A stretch of DNA of 64,000 nt from Lactobacillus crispatus (GCF_018987235.1 NZ_CP072197.1:1550001-1614000); one strand, 5' to 3'. Counted from the first letter of the stretch, positions 20,724 through 30,638 are shown. A program made the numbers and translations. Notes: generated by a model from the letters alone, not told the origin.

Positions 20724-21620
20724 TTACTTTTCTTTGCCGATAATCCTAACTTCTGTGTGTAAGTCAATGTCAAACTTTTCTTTAATTACCTTTTGGATCA
20801 AATGAATTAAATTCAAATAATCTGTTGCAGTAGCACCGCCTTTATTCACGATAAAACCTGCATGTTTCATTGAATCTTGAGCGCCACCGATTTGTTTACC
20901 TTGTAAACCAGCTTTAATAATCATCGGACCAACAAAGTGCCCAGTAGGCCGCTTAAAGACACTGCCACAAGATGGATATTCAAGTGGCTGCTTATAACGA
21001 CGTAAAGCATTTAAATAATGCATATGATCTAAGATCTCTAACTTATCGCCTGACTTGAGTGCAAAAGTGGCGCTTAATACAATATCGCCATTTTCTTGAA
21101 CTAATGAATGTCGGTAAGAAAAGTTCATTTCTGCGTTTGAATATGTTTTAAATTCTCCTGCTCTGGTTAAAACATTAACGCTTTGCACTACTTCTTGCAT
21201 CTCACCGCCATAGGCACCAGCATTCATAAAAATACCACCGCCAATACTACCAGGAATTCCAGCAGCAAATTCCATTCCGCTCAAACCATGATGAGCAGCC
21301 GCAAAAGCTGTATCGATAATCCGTGCACCAGCATCAGCTGTAACTTGATTATCTTCTACTTTAATCTCTTTTAATTCAGTCAAAATAATTACTAACCCAT
21401 CAATTCCGCCGTCACGGATGATTAGATTTGAGGCATTGCCAATAATTGTTAATGGAATTTCATTTTCACGTGTGACTTTTACTAATTGTTCTACTTCATC
21501 AGTCGTCTTAGGAAAGGCCAAATATTCAGCTGGTCCACCTGTCTTAGTAAAAGTATATCTGCTTAATGGGATTTGCTCTTTAATATCAATCCCTTTTTCT
21601 TTCAAATCAAGTAATTCCAC
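20724..21620 (-). CDS. murB: UDP-N-acetylenolpyruvoylglucosamine reductase
   Basis: This 298-aa FAD enzyme makes UDP-MurNAc, the second committed step of peptidoglycan synthesis. FAD-binding region GNASNLIIRDGGIDG, GIPGSIGGGIFMNAGAYGGE, and catalytic Ser in YPSCGSVFKRP. The length and lack of the extra C-terminal loop fit the type II MurB of Gram-positives. Divergent from the exonuclease gene; RBS AAGGAGG. Confidence 0.96.
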   Translation of the reverse strand: MELLDLKEKGIDIKEQIPLSRYTFTKTGGPAEYLAFPKTTDEVEQLVKVTRENEIPLTIIGNASNLIIRDGGIDGLVIILTELKEIKVEDNQVTADAGARIIDTAFAAAHHGLSGMEFAAGIPGSIGGGIFMNAGAYGGEMQEVVQSVNVLTRAGEFKTYSNAEMNFSYRHSLVQENGDIVLSATFALKSGDKLEILDHMHYLNALRRYKQPLEYPSCGSVFKRPTGHFVGPMIIKAGLQGKQIGGAQDSMKHAGFIVNKGGATATDYLNLIHLIQKVIKEKFDIDLHTEVRIIGKEK

Positions 21621-21715
21621 GCTGTTGCCTCCTTAAAGTTTCTTGTTTTATTTTACCGCATAAAGGCGTTAGCTTCATTAATATTAATGATATACTTTTT
21701 TAAAAGGAGAATTTT

Positions 21716-22249
21716 ATGAATTTTATTGCAATGGACTTTGAAACAGCCAACCATTATCCAGAAAGTGCCTGTTCACTTGCTTTGGTAATGGTGAGAAATA
21801 ATAAAATTGTTGATCGCTTTTATACAGTAATTAATCCTCAAATGCCATTTGACGCGCGAAATATTCAAGTACATCAAATTACAGCTGAGGACGTTAAAAA
21901 CGCTCCAACAATGGCAGAGGTCTGGCCCCACATTAAAGAATTGTATCAACCAGGAATGCTTGTAGCCGCACATAACGCTCGCTTTGATACTAATGTCATG
22001 CGGCAAAGCCTGGCACGTTACGGTATTGAGGAGCCCCACTATTTGGTCATTGACACTTTAGCTAGCAGTAAATTACTCGAACCAGAACTGCCTGACCACA
22101 AATTAGACACAGTTTCTGAGGCCTTAAACGTTGAATTGTGGCACCACCATAACGCATTAAGTGATAGTGAAGCATGTGCTGGGATTTTAATCAAGCAAGA
22201 AGAGCAATTTGGTGATGAAGCAATCAAAAATTTGGTTTATCAGATATGA
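21716..22249 (+). CDS. DEDDh 3'-5' exonuclease, DnaQ-like
   Basis: This 177-aa single-domain exonuclease has motif I Asp7 and Glu9 (AMDFETA), motif II AAHNARFD (Asp91) and motif III with His145 and Asp150. It is a stand-alone epsilon-like domain of the type found beside or inside firmicute PolC/DinG; its substrate (DNA repair, RNA or proofreading) is open. RBS AGGAGA. It is monocistronic, divergent from murB. Confidence 0.88.
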   Translation: MNFIAMDFETANHYPESACSLALVMVRNNKIVDRFYTVINPQMPFDARNIQVHQITAEDVKNAPTMAEVWPHIKELYQPGMLVAAHNARFDTNVMRQSLARYGIEEPHYLVIDTLASSKLLEPELPDHKLDTVSEALNVELWHHHNALSDSEACAGILIKQEEQFGDEAIKNLVYQI

Positions 22250-22284
22250 AAAATCTCTAGGAATTTTGATCCTAGAGATTTTTG
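22248..22284. terminator. Bidirectional terminator, exonuclease / tsaE
   Basis: AAAAATCTCTAGGA / TCCTAGAGATTTTT arms with a 7-nt loop, 0-3 nt from each neighbouring stop codon. Confidence 0.85.
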
Positions 22285-22286
22285 CT

Positions 22287-22766
22287 TTACTTATTAAATT
22301 CAGTTAACGCAGCTTTGACCCATTCTTCATTGCGCTTACCATGAGGAGTAAATTCAACAACCCGTTTAGTTGAATCCCAACTATCGTCCACTCTGGTAAT
22401 CGTGAGTTGCAAATACTCATCTGGCAAATCATTCATTACTAGTTGTGGCCATTCAATTACCACTAAACCTGGTTCTGCTAAATAGCCCTCCAAATCAATC
22501 GAGGATAAATCATCATTTTCCAAACGATAAAAGTCCATATGAAAGAGCGGCAACTTAGCTTCTCGATATTCACGCACAATGGTGAATGTAGGACTCTTAA
22601 CAGGCCGATGTATGCCTAATGCTCGTCCTAATCCTTGAGTCATGGTTGTCTTGCCTGCACCCAAATCACCATTTAATAGTAATAAATCGTGGGGCTGGGC
22701 CGTTTTGGCTAGGGATGCACCTAATTTCTGCATTCCATCAGCAGAATTAATTTCTAACTTTGTCAT
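22287..22766 (-). CDS. tsaE: tRNA t6A synthesis ATPase
   Basis: This 159-aa P-loop protein (GDLGAGKTTMTQG) of the TsaE/YjeE family works with TsaB, TsaC and TsaD to place threonylcarbamoyl on A37 of ANN-decoding tRNAs. YRLENDDL and VIEWPQL are family regions. Its start overlaps the pta stop by one base (TAATG), so ung-pta-tsaE is one operon. Confidence 0.93.
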   Translation of the reverse strand: MTKLEINSADGMQKLGASLAKTAQPHDLLLLNGDLGAGKTTMTQGLGRALGIHRPVKSPTFTIVREYREAKLPLFHMDFYRLENDDLSSIDLEGYLAEPGLVVIEWPQLVMNDLPDEYLQLTITRVDDSWDSTKRVVEFTPHGKRNEEWVKAALTEFNK

Positions 22767-23755
22767 TACTTTTCATCCTTTGCTAAAGCTTGTGCGGCAG
22801 TAACAATTGCTAAATCATAAATATCTTGTTCACTGCAGCCTCGAGATAGGTCATTCACTGGAGCTGCTAAACCTTGCAAAATTGGGCCAACAGCAGTGAA
22901 GCCACCTAATCTTTGAACCATCTTATAACCGATATTGCCTGATTGTAATTCTGGGAAAACAAAGACATTCGCATGTCCAGCTACCTTTGAGTTTGGTGCC
23001 TTCTTTTCACTAACTGCAGGTACAAAAGCGGCATCAAATTGCAATTCACCATCAGCTGGAATTTCTGGATGATCCTTTTGGAACATAGCTGCTGCATCAT
23101 GTACCTTATCAACCATTGGTCCTTCGGCTGAACCCTTAGTTGAAAAGCTCAAAAATGCGACCTTAGGATCAATTTCGGCCATCTTGGCAGTCAGAGCAGA
23201 TTGATAGCCAATTTCAGCTAAAGTTTCTTCATCAGGATTAATGTTGATGGCACAGTCGGCAAAAATGTAACGCTCATCGCCCTTTTCCATTACGAAAGCG
23301 CCGGATACTCGATGCATCCCCTTAGCTGCATGAATTAATTGTAAAGCTGGCAAAACAGTGTTAGCCGTTGAGTGAGCAGCACCGGAAACCATACCGTTTG
23401 CTTTTCCCATCTTCACCAACATGGTACCAAAGTAATTACCTTGGGCTAACTTGAGCTTTGCTTCAGCAATACTGGTATCTTTTCGTCTAGCTTTAACAAA
23501 TTCCGCTGCCATTTGATCAAGTTCATCATAATGATTGAGGTCATAAATCTTAACACCAGCTAAGTCTAAATTATTTTCTTTAGCTAACTTAGCAATCTCA
23601 TCTGGATTTCCAATTAAAATTGGTTCGATAATGCCATCTTTTTTCAAATTAGCTATGGCAGTAAGAATTCTTAAATCATCGCTTTCTGGAAAAACAATTC
23701 TTTTCTTATCTTTTGCTGCTTCAACTTGTTTTTTGAATAATGAAAATACGCTCAT
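22766..23755 (-). CDS. pta: Phosphate acetyltransferase
   Basis: This 329-aa enzyme interconverts acetyl-CoA and acetyl phosphate; in lactobacilli it works with acetate kinase and gives ATP or acetyl-phosphate for signalling. Family motifs are KMGKANGMVSGAAHSTANTV, DCAININPDEETLAEIG and VFVFPELQSGNIGYKM. Full length. The ung stop is 10 nt upstream. Confidence 0.96.
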   Translation of the reverse strand: MSVFSLFKKQVEAAKDKKRIVFPESDDLRILTAIANLKKDGIIEPILIGNPDEIAKLAKENNLDLAGVKIYDLNHYDELDQMAAEFVKARRKDTSIAEAKLKLAQGNYFGTMLVKMGKANGMVSGAAHSTANTVLPALQLIHAAKGMHRVSGAFVMEKGDERYIFADCAININPDEETLAEIGYQSALTAKMAEIDPKVAFLSFSTKGSAEGPMVDKVHDAAAMFQKDHPEIPADGELQFDAAFVPAVSEKKAPNSKVAGHANVFVFPELQSGNIGYKMVQRLGGFTAVGPILQGLAAPVNDLSRGCSEQDIYDLAIVTAAQALAKDEK

Positions 23756-23765
23756 TTTTTACCTC

Positions 23766-24464
23766 TTATGCTAAATCAGACTTACTTATCGTTTCTGGCA
23801 ATTGCCAGTCAATCGGCGTTTCATCAAAGTTCTTCAATGCCATATTACACCGCGAAAACGGTCGCGAGCCAAAGAACCCTCGATCAGCCGAAAATGGACT
23901 TGGATGTGATGATTTAATGATAAAATTCTTACTTTGATCAATTAATGGAATCTTGTTTTGAGCAAATCGACCCCACAAAATAAAGACGACTTTTCCACGC
24001 TCACTCAGAGCCTTAATTGCAGTATCAGTCACATCTTCCCAACCTTTGCCTTGGTGACCGTTAGCATGCCCATACGGTACCGTCAAAACCGCATTCAGCA
24101 AAAGCACACCTTGATCGGCCCACTTTTTTAAGTAACCGTGATTAACAGGCCGAGCTCCGACATCATCATAGAGTTCCTTATAGATATTTTTAAGTGATGG
24201 CGGCAAAGTTGTACCTGGCATGACGGAAAAACTCATTCCATTAGCTTGACCAGGATTATGATATGGATCTTGACCCAAAATTACCACTTTAGTTTTAGCA
24301 AACGGTGTTAATTTAAAAGCCGTAAAAATATGATACATATCAGGATAAATTTGTTTAGTAGAATATTCTTCTTTTAAAAAATTATGCAATTCGTGATATT
24401 TCTCACTTGCAAAAACAGGATCCAATACTTGATCCCAATCGTTGCCAATTAATTCTTTAGCCAA
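23766..24464 (-). CDS. ung: Uracil-DNA glycosylase, family 1
   Basis: This 232-aa repair enzyme removes uracil from DNA. Water-activating motif [16 protein letters not shown] (Asp66) and the DNA-intercalation loop [13 protein letters not shown] are intact. The start is a TTG (24464) behind GAGGGTG at 6-7 nt; no ATG fits. First gene of ung-pta-tsaE, divergent from a HAD phosphatase gene. Confidence 0.95.
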   Translation of the reverse strand: MAKELIGNDWDQVLDPVFASEKYHELHNFLKEEYSTKQIYPDMYHIFTAFKLTPFAKTKVVILGQDPYHNPGQANGMSFSVMPGTTLPPSLKNIYKELYDDVGARPVNHGYLKKWADQGVLLLNAVLTVPYGHANGHQGKGWEDVTDTAIKALSERGKVVFILWGRFAQNKIPLIDQSKNFIIKSSHPSPFSADRGFFGSRPFSRCNMALKNFDETPIDWQLPETISKSDLA

Positions 24465-24531
24465 GTCTTACACCCTCTTTTCTTCTCCTCTTTATGGTAT
24501 CATTAATTTAATACTAAATGGGAGAGAAATT

Positions 24532-25407
24532 ATGATCAAATTAGTTGCTTGTGATCTTGACGGCACGTTGTTTAATTCAGAGATGGCTGTTTCTGCTGCT
24601 AATGCAAAAGCTGTGAAAAATGCACAAAGTAGCGGCATTGAATTTTTAATTGCGACTGGCCGGGCCCCACGCGAATCACGTTCAGTTCTCAAAGATGCTG
24701 ATTTGCATACCGGTTTTATCAATCTTAATGGTGCCCTGGTTTTTGACGAAAATGAGCAATTAATGATCAAACACAGCATTCCCAAGGCAAAAGCACAACA
24801 GCTAGTGCATTTACTACATCGAGCAGGCTTTTACTTTGAAATTTTAACCGCCAATCAGGTTTATAGTGAAAATCTAGATCAACGTATTTCAAATGTAGCT
24901 CATTTAATGGTAGATCTAAATCCTCTACTTGATTTTCGTCAAGCTGTAGCAATTTCTGCTGGTAATAAGACTATTATGAATATGAAACAAATCCACAGTT
25001 TCGATAATTTATTGCAAGATCCTAAAATAGAAGTAATGAAAATTATTGCTTTTGACTCTCGGGGACATGAAGCTTTTACCGATATCAAAAAAGAAATCGC
25101 TACAATGGGCGATCTAGTAGTAACTTCAAGTTCATCTTCTAATATTGAAATCAATGAGCAACATGCTCAAAAAGGTCTTGCCTTACTTGATTATGCCAAG
25201 TTAAAAGGTATCAAGCCTGAGGAAATCGCTGCAATCGGTGATAATTTAAATGATGAGAGTATGATCCGAACAGCAGGTACTGGCGTTGCGATGGGCAATG
25301 CGATTCCAGCTATTAAGAAAATAGCTCAGGTAGTCACCAAGCGAAACAATGAAGATGGAGTAGCTTATATTTTAAATAAATTTATTGCAGATAATAACAA
25401 TATTTAA
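24532..25407 (+). CDS. Cof-type HAD-superfamily phosphatase
   Basis: This 291-aa protein has motif I CDLDGTLFNS, ATGRAPRES and C-terminal IGDNLNDESM, and shares the Cof fold with the gene at 12748 but is only distantly similar. Substrate unknown. The ATG at 24532 is preceded by GGGAGA; an in-frame extension to 24442 overlaps ung and lacks a ribosome site. Followed after 19 nt by a hypothetical gene. Confidence 0.88.
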   Translation: MIKLVACDLDGTLFNSEMAVSAANAKAVKNAQSSGIEFLIATGRAPRESRSVLKDADLHTGFINLNGALVFDENEQLMIKHSIPKAKAQQLVHLLHRAGFYFEILTANQVYSENLDQRISNVAHLMVDLNPLLDFRQAVAISAGNKTIMNMKQIHSFDNLLQDPKIEVMKIIAFDSRGHEAFTDIKKEIATMGDLVVTSSSSSNIEINEQHAQKGLALLDYAKLKGIKPEEIAAIGDNLNDESMIRTAGTGVAMGNAIPAIKKIAQVVTKRNNEDGVAYILNKFIADNNNI

Positions 25408-25426
25408 AGTTATGAGGTGAGTAAGT

Positions 25427-25942
25427 ATGCGATTTTGGCTAGAACTTAATCAGGAAAAGGATTACGGTCAAATTCCTGTGCTTAATCAAAATGGAAAAGC
25501 TGAATTTTTTATTCAAGGCAATCTTGATAATCCAAACCACACTTTATATCTAAATAATTTCCGTAAACAGGAAGTGGGACGTCTGTTTTCTGATGGTGCG
25601 GGCCTAATTGCTTCGTTCACAATTGATGTCGTCAACCACTCTTTAGTAGGCGTAAAAAAGTTAAACACACCTACTGCAAACATATTCTATTTGACCCAAT
25701 TAAAGTATATTGTTACAGGTAGTATTAAACGTGGTACTTATACTTTTCGTTCTGGAATCAAGAGTGTAGCAAGTGTCCAAACAATCATGGGAGATCGCGG
25801 AGGCGTTTTAATTTGTGATATTACTAAGCCTGAAGACGTCCCCTTTATTCTTTTGACATCCGTTCTATTTACACAATGGCATGTTACGCCTTTGAAACTG
25901 CCTAGTTTTCCGCCAATTGGATTTGAGGTAAATCCAAATTAA
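25427..25942 (+). CDS. Hypothetical protein, possibly LURP-one/Tubby-like
   Basis: This 171-aa protein without signal or membrane segments is rich in beta-strand patterns (for example TLYLNNFRKQEVGRLF, NHSLVGVKKL, YIVTGSIKRGTYTF). The alternation recalls the YxjI/LURP-one (Tubby C-terminal-like) fold, but I see no decisive motif. RBS GAGGTGA at about 6 nt. Likely co-transcribed with the HAD gene. Confidence 0.7.
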   Translation: MRFWLELNQEKDYGQIPVLNQNGKAEFFIQGNLDNPNHTLYLNNFRKQEVGRLFSDGAGLIASFTIDVVNHSLVGVKKLNTPTANIFYLTQLKYIVTGSIKRGTYTFRSGIKSVASVQTIMGDRGGVLICDITKPEDVPFILLTSVLFTQWHVTPLKLPSFPPIGFEVNPN

Positions 25943-25943
25943 A

Positions 25944-25980
25944 CAAAAAAAGCAGTCATGAAAATTTTCATAACTGCTCT
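25944..25980 (-). terminator. Terminator pointing to the minus strand
   Basis: A long stem AGCAGT-ATGAAAA / TTTTCAT-ACTGCT is followed on the minus strand by seven T. No annotated minus-strand gene lies just upstream, which suggests an unrecognised transcript from the 26-kb gap. The plus strand lacks a clean T run. Confidence 0.65.
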
Positions 25981-26087
25981 TCTAGAAAGTGATATAGATG
26001 TAGATGTATCTTCTGCCATAAAGTTTATATTTATTAAGTAATAAGGAATTATTAGGCAGAGACTGAATAATGAAGGTTAAATCTAAT

Positions 26088-26136
26088 TTGATTCAATCTC
26101 CATAGCTTATTATACTTCGTTCAGCCAAAAATACAA
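26088..26136. promoter_or_regulatory. Two opposed overlapping promoters
   Basis: Plus strand: TTGATT (26088-26093), 17 nt, TATACT (26111-26116). Minus strand: TTGTAT (26136-26131), 16 nt, TATAAT (26114-26109). The -10 hexamers overlap. The region is AT-rich, so either match may be chance. Confidence 0.35.
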
Positions 26137-26317
26137 GGGCTAGATGTTATTATTTTACTTTAAAGACAGCTAAATAATGTCTTTAGAGCTAGCTTATAGC
26201 TTAATAATTTGTTATTTAACTTAGTACATCTATTTTTCTAAACAAGACAACTTTAATTTCTATTAAAAAATATAGTGAAATGATCAAGTGATTTATCAAT
26301 GGCTTGATCATTTTTAT
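26123..26317 (+). ncRNA. Candidate small RNA of about 195 nt
   Basis: This gene-free stretch (25943-26428 holds no credible ORF) begins just after the plus-strand promoter and ends in an intrinsic terminator. Inside are paired segments TAAAGACA / TGTCTTTA (26160-26184) and AGCTAGCTTATAGCT. No known RNA family is recognised. The evidence is promoter, structure and terminator only. Confidence 0.3.
26280..26317 (+). terminator. Plus-strand terminator in the gene-free gap
   Basis: TGATCAAG / CTTGATCA with a 14-nt loop, then TTTTTATTTA. It lies 340 nt after the nearest plus-strand gene. Confidence 0.65.
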
Positions 26318-26358
26318 TTACTTTATCAACGAACTTGTTTTTAACTATCAAACTATAT

Positions 26359-26388
26359 AAAAAAGAGCCAAATCTAATGATTTGACCC
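26359..26388 (-). terminator. Terminator of the cggR-gap-pgk-tpiA unit
   Basis: GGGTCAAATC / GATTTGGCTC (one wobble, one near pair) with a 4-nt loop and six T on the minus strand, 40 nt after tpiA. Confidence 0.75.
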
Positions 26389-26428
26389 TAAAAATTCTAG
26401 ATTATTAATCTAAATTATTTTTTATGAA

Positions 26429-27187
26429 TTAGTCTTGGTAGTTTACCAATTCTAAGAATGATTCTGGTACTAATGAAGCACCACCAACCAAGCCACCGTC
26501 AATATCAGGCTTAGCCATTAATTCCTTAACGTTAGCTGGTTTTACAGAACCACCGTATTGAATACGAACGTTTTCTGCAGTTTCTTCGTTGTACAAGTCC
26601 TTAACAGTTTCACGAATAGTCTTGCACATTTCTTCAGCTTGATCTGATGAAGCAGTCTTACCAGTACCGATAGCCCAGATTGGTTCGTAGGCAATAACAA
26701 GTGAAGATACTTGTTCAGCAGTTAAGCCGTCTAAAGCAGCCTTAATTTGAGCAACTACCCAGTCTTCTTGCTTGTTAGCTTCACGAGTTTCAAGTGATTC
26801 ACCACAGCAAATGATTGGCTTCAAGCCATTAGCAAAGATTGCCTTAGCCTTCTTGTTAATGTCTTCGTCAGTTTCGTGGAAGTAACCACGACGTTCTGAG
26901 TGACCAATAATTACGTAGTCCATACCCATTTCTTTCAAGACCTTAGGTGAAGTTTCACCAGTGTAAGCACCTTCGTCTTCAAAGTAACAGTTTTCTGCAC
27001 CGATATGTAAGTTTGAGCCTTCAGCAGCTTTTCTCAAAGCGTCAAGGTCAACTGCAGGTGCACAAATAAGTGATTCAACCTTACTTGGGTCTGGTAACTT
27101 ATCCTTAACAGCGTTAACGAATTCAGTAGTTTGTTCTGGATTCATATGTAACTTCCAGTTACCAGCAATAATTGGTGTACGACTCAT
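26429..27187 (-). CDS. tpiA: Triosephosphate isomerase
   Basis: This 252-aa glycolytic enzyme interconverts DHAP and glyceraldehyde-3-phosphate. Lys12 in GNWKLHMN, His in IIGHSERR, catalytic Glu in [11 protein letters not shown] and the phosphate loop YGGSVK are all present. It is the last gene of the glycolytic cluster, 24 nt after pgk. RBS AAGGA. Confidence 0.98.
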   Translation of the reverse strand: MSRTPIIAGNWKLHMNPEQTTEFVNAVKDKLPDPSKVESLICAPAVDLDALRKAAEGSNLHIGAENCYFEDEGAYTGETSPKVLKEMGMDYVIIGHSERRGYFHETDEDINKKAKAIFANGLKPIICCGESLETREANKQEDWVVAQIKAALDGLTAEQVSSLVIAYEPIWAIGTGKTASSDQAEEMCKTIRETVKDLYNEETAENVRIQYGGSVKPANVKELMAKPDIDGGLVGGASLVPESFLELVNYQD

Positions 27188-27211
27188 TAATCTATTGTCC
27201 TTTCCTTACTA

Positions 27212-28423
27212 TTACTTGTCTGAAACGCAAGCGATACCTGGCAATTCCTTACCTTCAAGGTAGTTAAGTGAAGCACCACCACCGGTAGAAATGTGGGTAA
27301 TCTTAGGAGCAATGCCTAATTGCTTAGCAGCAGCAGTTGAGTCACCACCACCGATGATAGTAGTTGCATCCTTAAGGTCTGCCAATGCACGACCAACTTC
27401 CAAAGTACCTTCAGCGAAGTTAGGCATTTCGAATGCACCCATTGGGCCGTTCCAAACAACAGTCTTAGCATCCTTCAAGATTTCCTTGAACTTTTCAACA
27501 GTCTTAGGACCGATGTCAAGACCCATCATGTTGTCAGGAATATCATCACCAACAACTTCACGTGAAGCATCATTTGAGAATTCAGTTGCGGCTACGTTAT
27601 CTACAGGAAGAACGATCTTGTCGCCAGCCTTAGCAAGTAATTCTTTAGCAAGGTCTACCTTGTCAGCTTCAAATAATGATTTACCAATGCTGTGGCCTTG
27701 AGCTGCTAAGAATGTGTAAGCCATACCACCACCGATTAAAATGTGGTCTGACTTAGGAATTAAGTTTTCGATAACACCAATCTTGTCTGAAACCTTAGCA
27801 CCACCAAGAATAGTTACGAATGGGTGTACTGGGTTTTCAACAGCATCACCTAAGAACTTGATTTCCTTTTCAAGCAAGTAACCAGCTGCTGCAGGCTTGC
27901 CAGCTTCCTTCATAGCAGTTGCGATACCAACGTTTGAAGCGTGACTTCTGTGAGCAGTACCAAATGCATCATTTACAAACATGTCGCCAAGACTTGCCCA
28001 GTATTCGCCAAGCTTAGGATCGTTACCTGATTCACGCTTACCAAAGTCGTTGTCGATGTCTTGGAATCTAGTGTTTTCAAGAACGATAACGTCTCCATCC
28101 TTCATGTTGTTGATAGCGTCTTCAACTTCTTTACCTTCGTTTGATGGTACAAAAGTTACAGGCTTCTTAAGAAGTTCACTTAAACGTTCAGCAACTGGCT
28201 TTAATGATAATTCCTTCTTGTCAGCATCTGACTTAACACGACCTAAGTGGCTAAGTAAGATAGCCTTGCCACCGTGTTCAATGATGTACTTAATAGTTGG
28301 AAGTGCAGCAACGATACGGTTGTCGTCACCAATAACGCCATCCTTAATTGGAACGTTAAAGTCTACACGTACTAAGACCTTTTTGCCTTTAACATCAAGA
28401 TCGTCAACGATTAATTTAGCCAT
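27212..28423 (-). CDS. pgk: Phosphoglycerate kinase
   Basis: This 403-aa enzyme makes ATP from 1,3-bisphosphoglycerate. RVDFNVP near the N-terminus, [18 protein letters not shown] and GGGDSTAAA near the C-terminus are PGK signatures. ATG 28423 follows GGAGG by 7 nt; an in-frame extension upstream runs into the terminator. A terminator hairpin separates it from gap. Confidence 0.98.
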   Translation of the reverse strand: MAKLIVDDLDVKGKKVLVRVDFNVPIKDGVIGDDNRIVAALPTIKYIIEHGGKAILLSHLGRVKSDADKKELSLKPVAERLSELLKKPVTFVPSNEGKEVEDAINNMKDGDVIVLENTRFQDIDNDFGKRESGNDPKLGEYWASLGDMFVNDAFGTAHRSHASNVGIATAMKEAGKPAAAGYLLEKEIKFLGDAVENPVHPFVTILGGAKVSDKIGVIENLIPKSDHILIGGGMAYTFLAAQGHSIGKSLFEADKVDLAKELLAKAGDKIVLPVDNVAATEFSNDASREVVGDDIPDNMMGLDIGPKTVEKFKEILKDAKTVVWNGPMGAFEMPNFAEGTLEVGRALADLKDATTIIGGGDSTAAAKQLGIAPKITHISTGGGASLNYLEGKELPGIACVSDK

Positions 28424-28457
28424 TATAATCCTCCGATTATTTTGATATTTTTTCTTC

Positions 28458-28492
28458 AAAAAAAGGCGGAAGGAAGAATCTCCCTCCGCCTT
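28458..28492 (-). terminator. Intrinsic terminator between gap and pgk
   Basis: AAGGCGGAGGGA / TTCCTTCCGCCTT with a short loop and seven T on the minus strand. It would lower pgk-tpiA relative to gap unless pgk has its own promoter. Confidence 0.75.
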
Positions 28493-28537
28493 CTCAATTA
28501 CCACTTAACTATATAATCAGTTAATTAAAATTAATGA

Positions 28538-29554
28538 TTAAAGAGTTGCAAAGTGTAATAAAGTACGTACCATTTGGCAAGTGAATGAGTATTCGTTGTC
28601 GTACCAAGCAACAGTCTTAACTAATTGCTTGTCACCTGCAGTGGTTACCATAGTTTGAGTTGGGTCAAAGATTGAACCAGCAGTCATGTTAAGAACATCG
28701 CTAGAAACAATGTGGTCACCGTTGTAAGCAAATGATGGGCTTTCGTACTTCTTCATAGCTTCGTTAACTTCGTCAGCAGTAACCTTCTTGCTCAAGATTG
28801 ATACTAATTCAGTTTCTGAGCCATCTGGAACTGGAACACGTTGTGCGTGACCGTTCATCTTACCGTTCAAGTTAGGCAATACCAAGCCGATAGCCTTAGC
28901 TGAACCAGTAGTATGAGGAATGATGTTTTCAGCAGCAGCACGAGCGTCTTGTTCCTTACCACTACGTGAAGGACCATCCAAAGTCATTTGAGTACCAGTG
29001 TATGCGTGGATAGTAGTCATAGTAGCAACTTCGATACCGAATTCCTTGTCCAAAGCGTTAGCCATTGGTGCAAGTGAGTTAGTAGTACATGAAGCAGCTG
29101 AAACAATCTTGTCATCAGCAGTCAAAGTGTCTTCGTTTACTGAGTAAACGATAGTCTTCAAGTCGTTACCAGCTGGAGCTGAGATCAATACACGCTTAGC
29201 ACCTGCATCGATGTGAGCTTGTGACTTAGCCTTGCTAGTGTAGAAACCAGTACATTCAAGAACAAAGTCAACACCATCGTTCTTAACCCATGGAATGTTT
29301 TGTGCTTGTGGTTCTGCGTATACGTGGTAACTCTTACCGTCAACTACGATTGAATCTTCAGTTGATGAAACTTCGTGGTTGAAAGTACCATGAGTAGTGT
29401 CGTACTTAAGCAAGTAAGCAAGCATTGCTGGAGTAGTCAAGTCGTTGATAGCAACAACTTCAATGTCCTTTGACTTTTCGCCAAGGTCCATAATACGACG
29501 GAATGCTAAACGACCGATACGGCCGAAACCGTTAATACCAATTTTAACTGTCAT
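28538..29554 (-). CDS. gap: Glyceraldehyde-3-phosphate dehydrogenase
   Basis: This 338-aa NAD-dependent glycolytic enzyme starts [14 protein letters not shown] and has catalytic Cys156 in [12 protein letters not shown] with the His partner in TIHAYTG. Asp after the glycine loop (AINDLT) points to NAD. It lies 52 nt after cggR behind AAGGAGG. Confidence 0.98.
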   Translation of the reverse strand: MTVKIGINGFGRIGRLAFRRIMDLGEKSKDIEVVAINDLTTPAMLAYLLKYDTTHGTFNHEVSSTEDSIVVDGKSYHVYAEPQAQNIPWVKNDGVDFVLECTGFYTSKAKSQAHIDAGAKRVLISAPAGNDLKTIVYSVNEDTLTADDKIVSAASCTTNSLAPMANALDKEFGIEVATMTTIHAYTGTQMTLDGPSRSGKEQDARAAAENIIPHTTGSAKAIGLVLPNLNGKMNGHAQRVPVPDGSETELVSILSKKVTADEVNEAMKKYESPSFAYNGDHIVSSDVLNMTAGSIFDPTQTMVTTAGDKQLVKTVAWYDNEYSFTCQMVRTLLHFATL

Positions 29555-29606
29555 AACCTAAAGTCCTCCTTAAGAACTATAAACAACATTTATTTTAAAC
29601 GGGATT

Positions 29607-30638
29607 TCATTTCCCCTTTAAAATCATATTTGAGGCGCCCTCATCAGTGATTAGCCAGGTTTGATGAGGCGCATTAGGCATATAAGCTTTAATTGCTTGA
29701 GCCTTTCGGGCACCACAAGCAAAAGCAAATATGTGGGGTATTTTGTATAGGTTCTCGAACTGCAATCCAACCTGGGTGATGCGGTCAACAACCTTGCCAT
29801 GTTCATCGAAGAAACACCCGAAACATTCGGTGACGGCTCTCTTCTCACGAAGTTCAGATAGCTTAATTGAATTATAGCCTCTGCGCTGTGCCATCTCTTG
29901 AGCTAACCCAATACCATGAATCACAGCATCACTTTGAGAAATGTCTTGCAGAACATCTGCGATCGAGGACTCACGAATCAAAGATTTGTAAGCATCATCT
30001 GAAACCTGCTCAGGTAAATATAATGTCTTATAAGTACCTGAAGTCTTAGCAGCCATTTCTTGGACGATTGTATTACTTTGCGTCTCTACATTTTCGCCCA
30101 AAGCTCCTCGACCTGGAACAAATTCCAACTGGCGATTGTTAGCTAAATCTGGTGATAAATACTTAGCAGATCTAGCTAACGCCGCTCCACCTAGAATTGT
30201 AACTATTGAATGGCCTAAAGGCAAGAGTAAATTCAAAGCTGAACTTAATTTTTCTCCCATCTCCTCATATACTCGGTCTTGGAAATCCGCATTACCAGGA
30301 ACGATCAATGTTCTTTCAATCCCTAATTTTTTGGCTAATGCTACTTCCGTTTCACCGGCATTAAAGAGGCGATCAAGCAATGGTCCTGCATCTTTTAATG
30401 TTTTCTCACCCTTTTCAGTTAAAAACATCCCAAAACTTTTTGTTTCAATCAATCCTAATTGACTTAAGTACTCAGTCTCAGTTCTGATGTTTCTCTCTGA
30501 AAGCCCTAAATGCTGAGCAACACTCCGGCGTCCAATTGGCGCATGTAGCGAAATCTGCTCAAGGACAAGATACCTTTGTCGAAGAATCTTTAAGACGTCG
30601 GGAACGAGCGCTTCGAGCAAAGAAAAGTCCGAATCCAT
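29607..30638 (-). CDS. cggR: Central glycolytic genes regulator
   Basis: This 343-aa SorC/DeoR-type repressor has an N-terminal winged helix (about 20-75, LSERNIRTETEYLSQLGLI) and a C-terminal sugar-phosphate domain. It represses the gap operon, and fructose-1,6-bisphosphate releases it. ATG 30638 follows AAGGAGG; the ATG at 30662 overlaps the operator and is rejected. First gene of the unit. Confidence 0.94.
   Translation of the reverse strand: MDSDFSLLEALVPDVLKILRQRYLVLEQISLHAPIGRRSVAQHLGLSERNIRTETEYLSQLGLIETKSFGMFLTEKGEKTLKDAGPLLDRLFNAGETEVALAKKLGIERTLIVPGNADFQDRVYEEMGEKLSSALNLLLPLGHSIVTILGGAALARSAKYLSPDLANNRQLEFVPGRGALGENVETQSNTIVQEMAAKTSGTYKTLYLPEQVSDDAYKSLIRESSIADVLQDISQSDAVIHGIGLAQEMAQRRGYNSIKLSELREKRAVTECFGCFFDEHGKVVDRITQVGLQFENLYKIPHIFAFACGARKAQAIKAYMPNAPHQTWLITDEGASNMILKGK

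Noticed and set aside
25946-26026. 26-codon minus-strand ORF (MAEDTSTSISLSRR...) in the gene-free gap
   Set aside because: No ribosome site and half of it is the terminator hairpin; kept only as part of the gap finding.
27981-28445. 154-codon frame opposite pgk
   Set aside because: Biased codons of pgk leave the antisense frame open; no start signals.
28424-28504. N-terminal extension of Pgk by 27 codons
   Set aside because: It is the translated terminator hairpin; GGAGG stands before the inner ATG.
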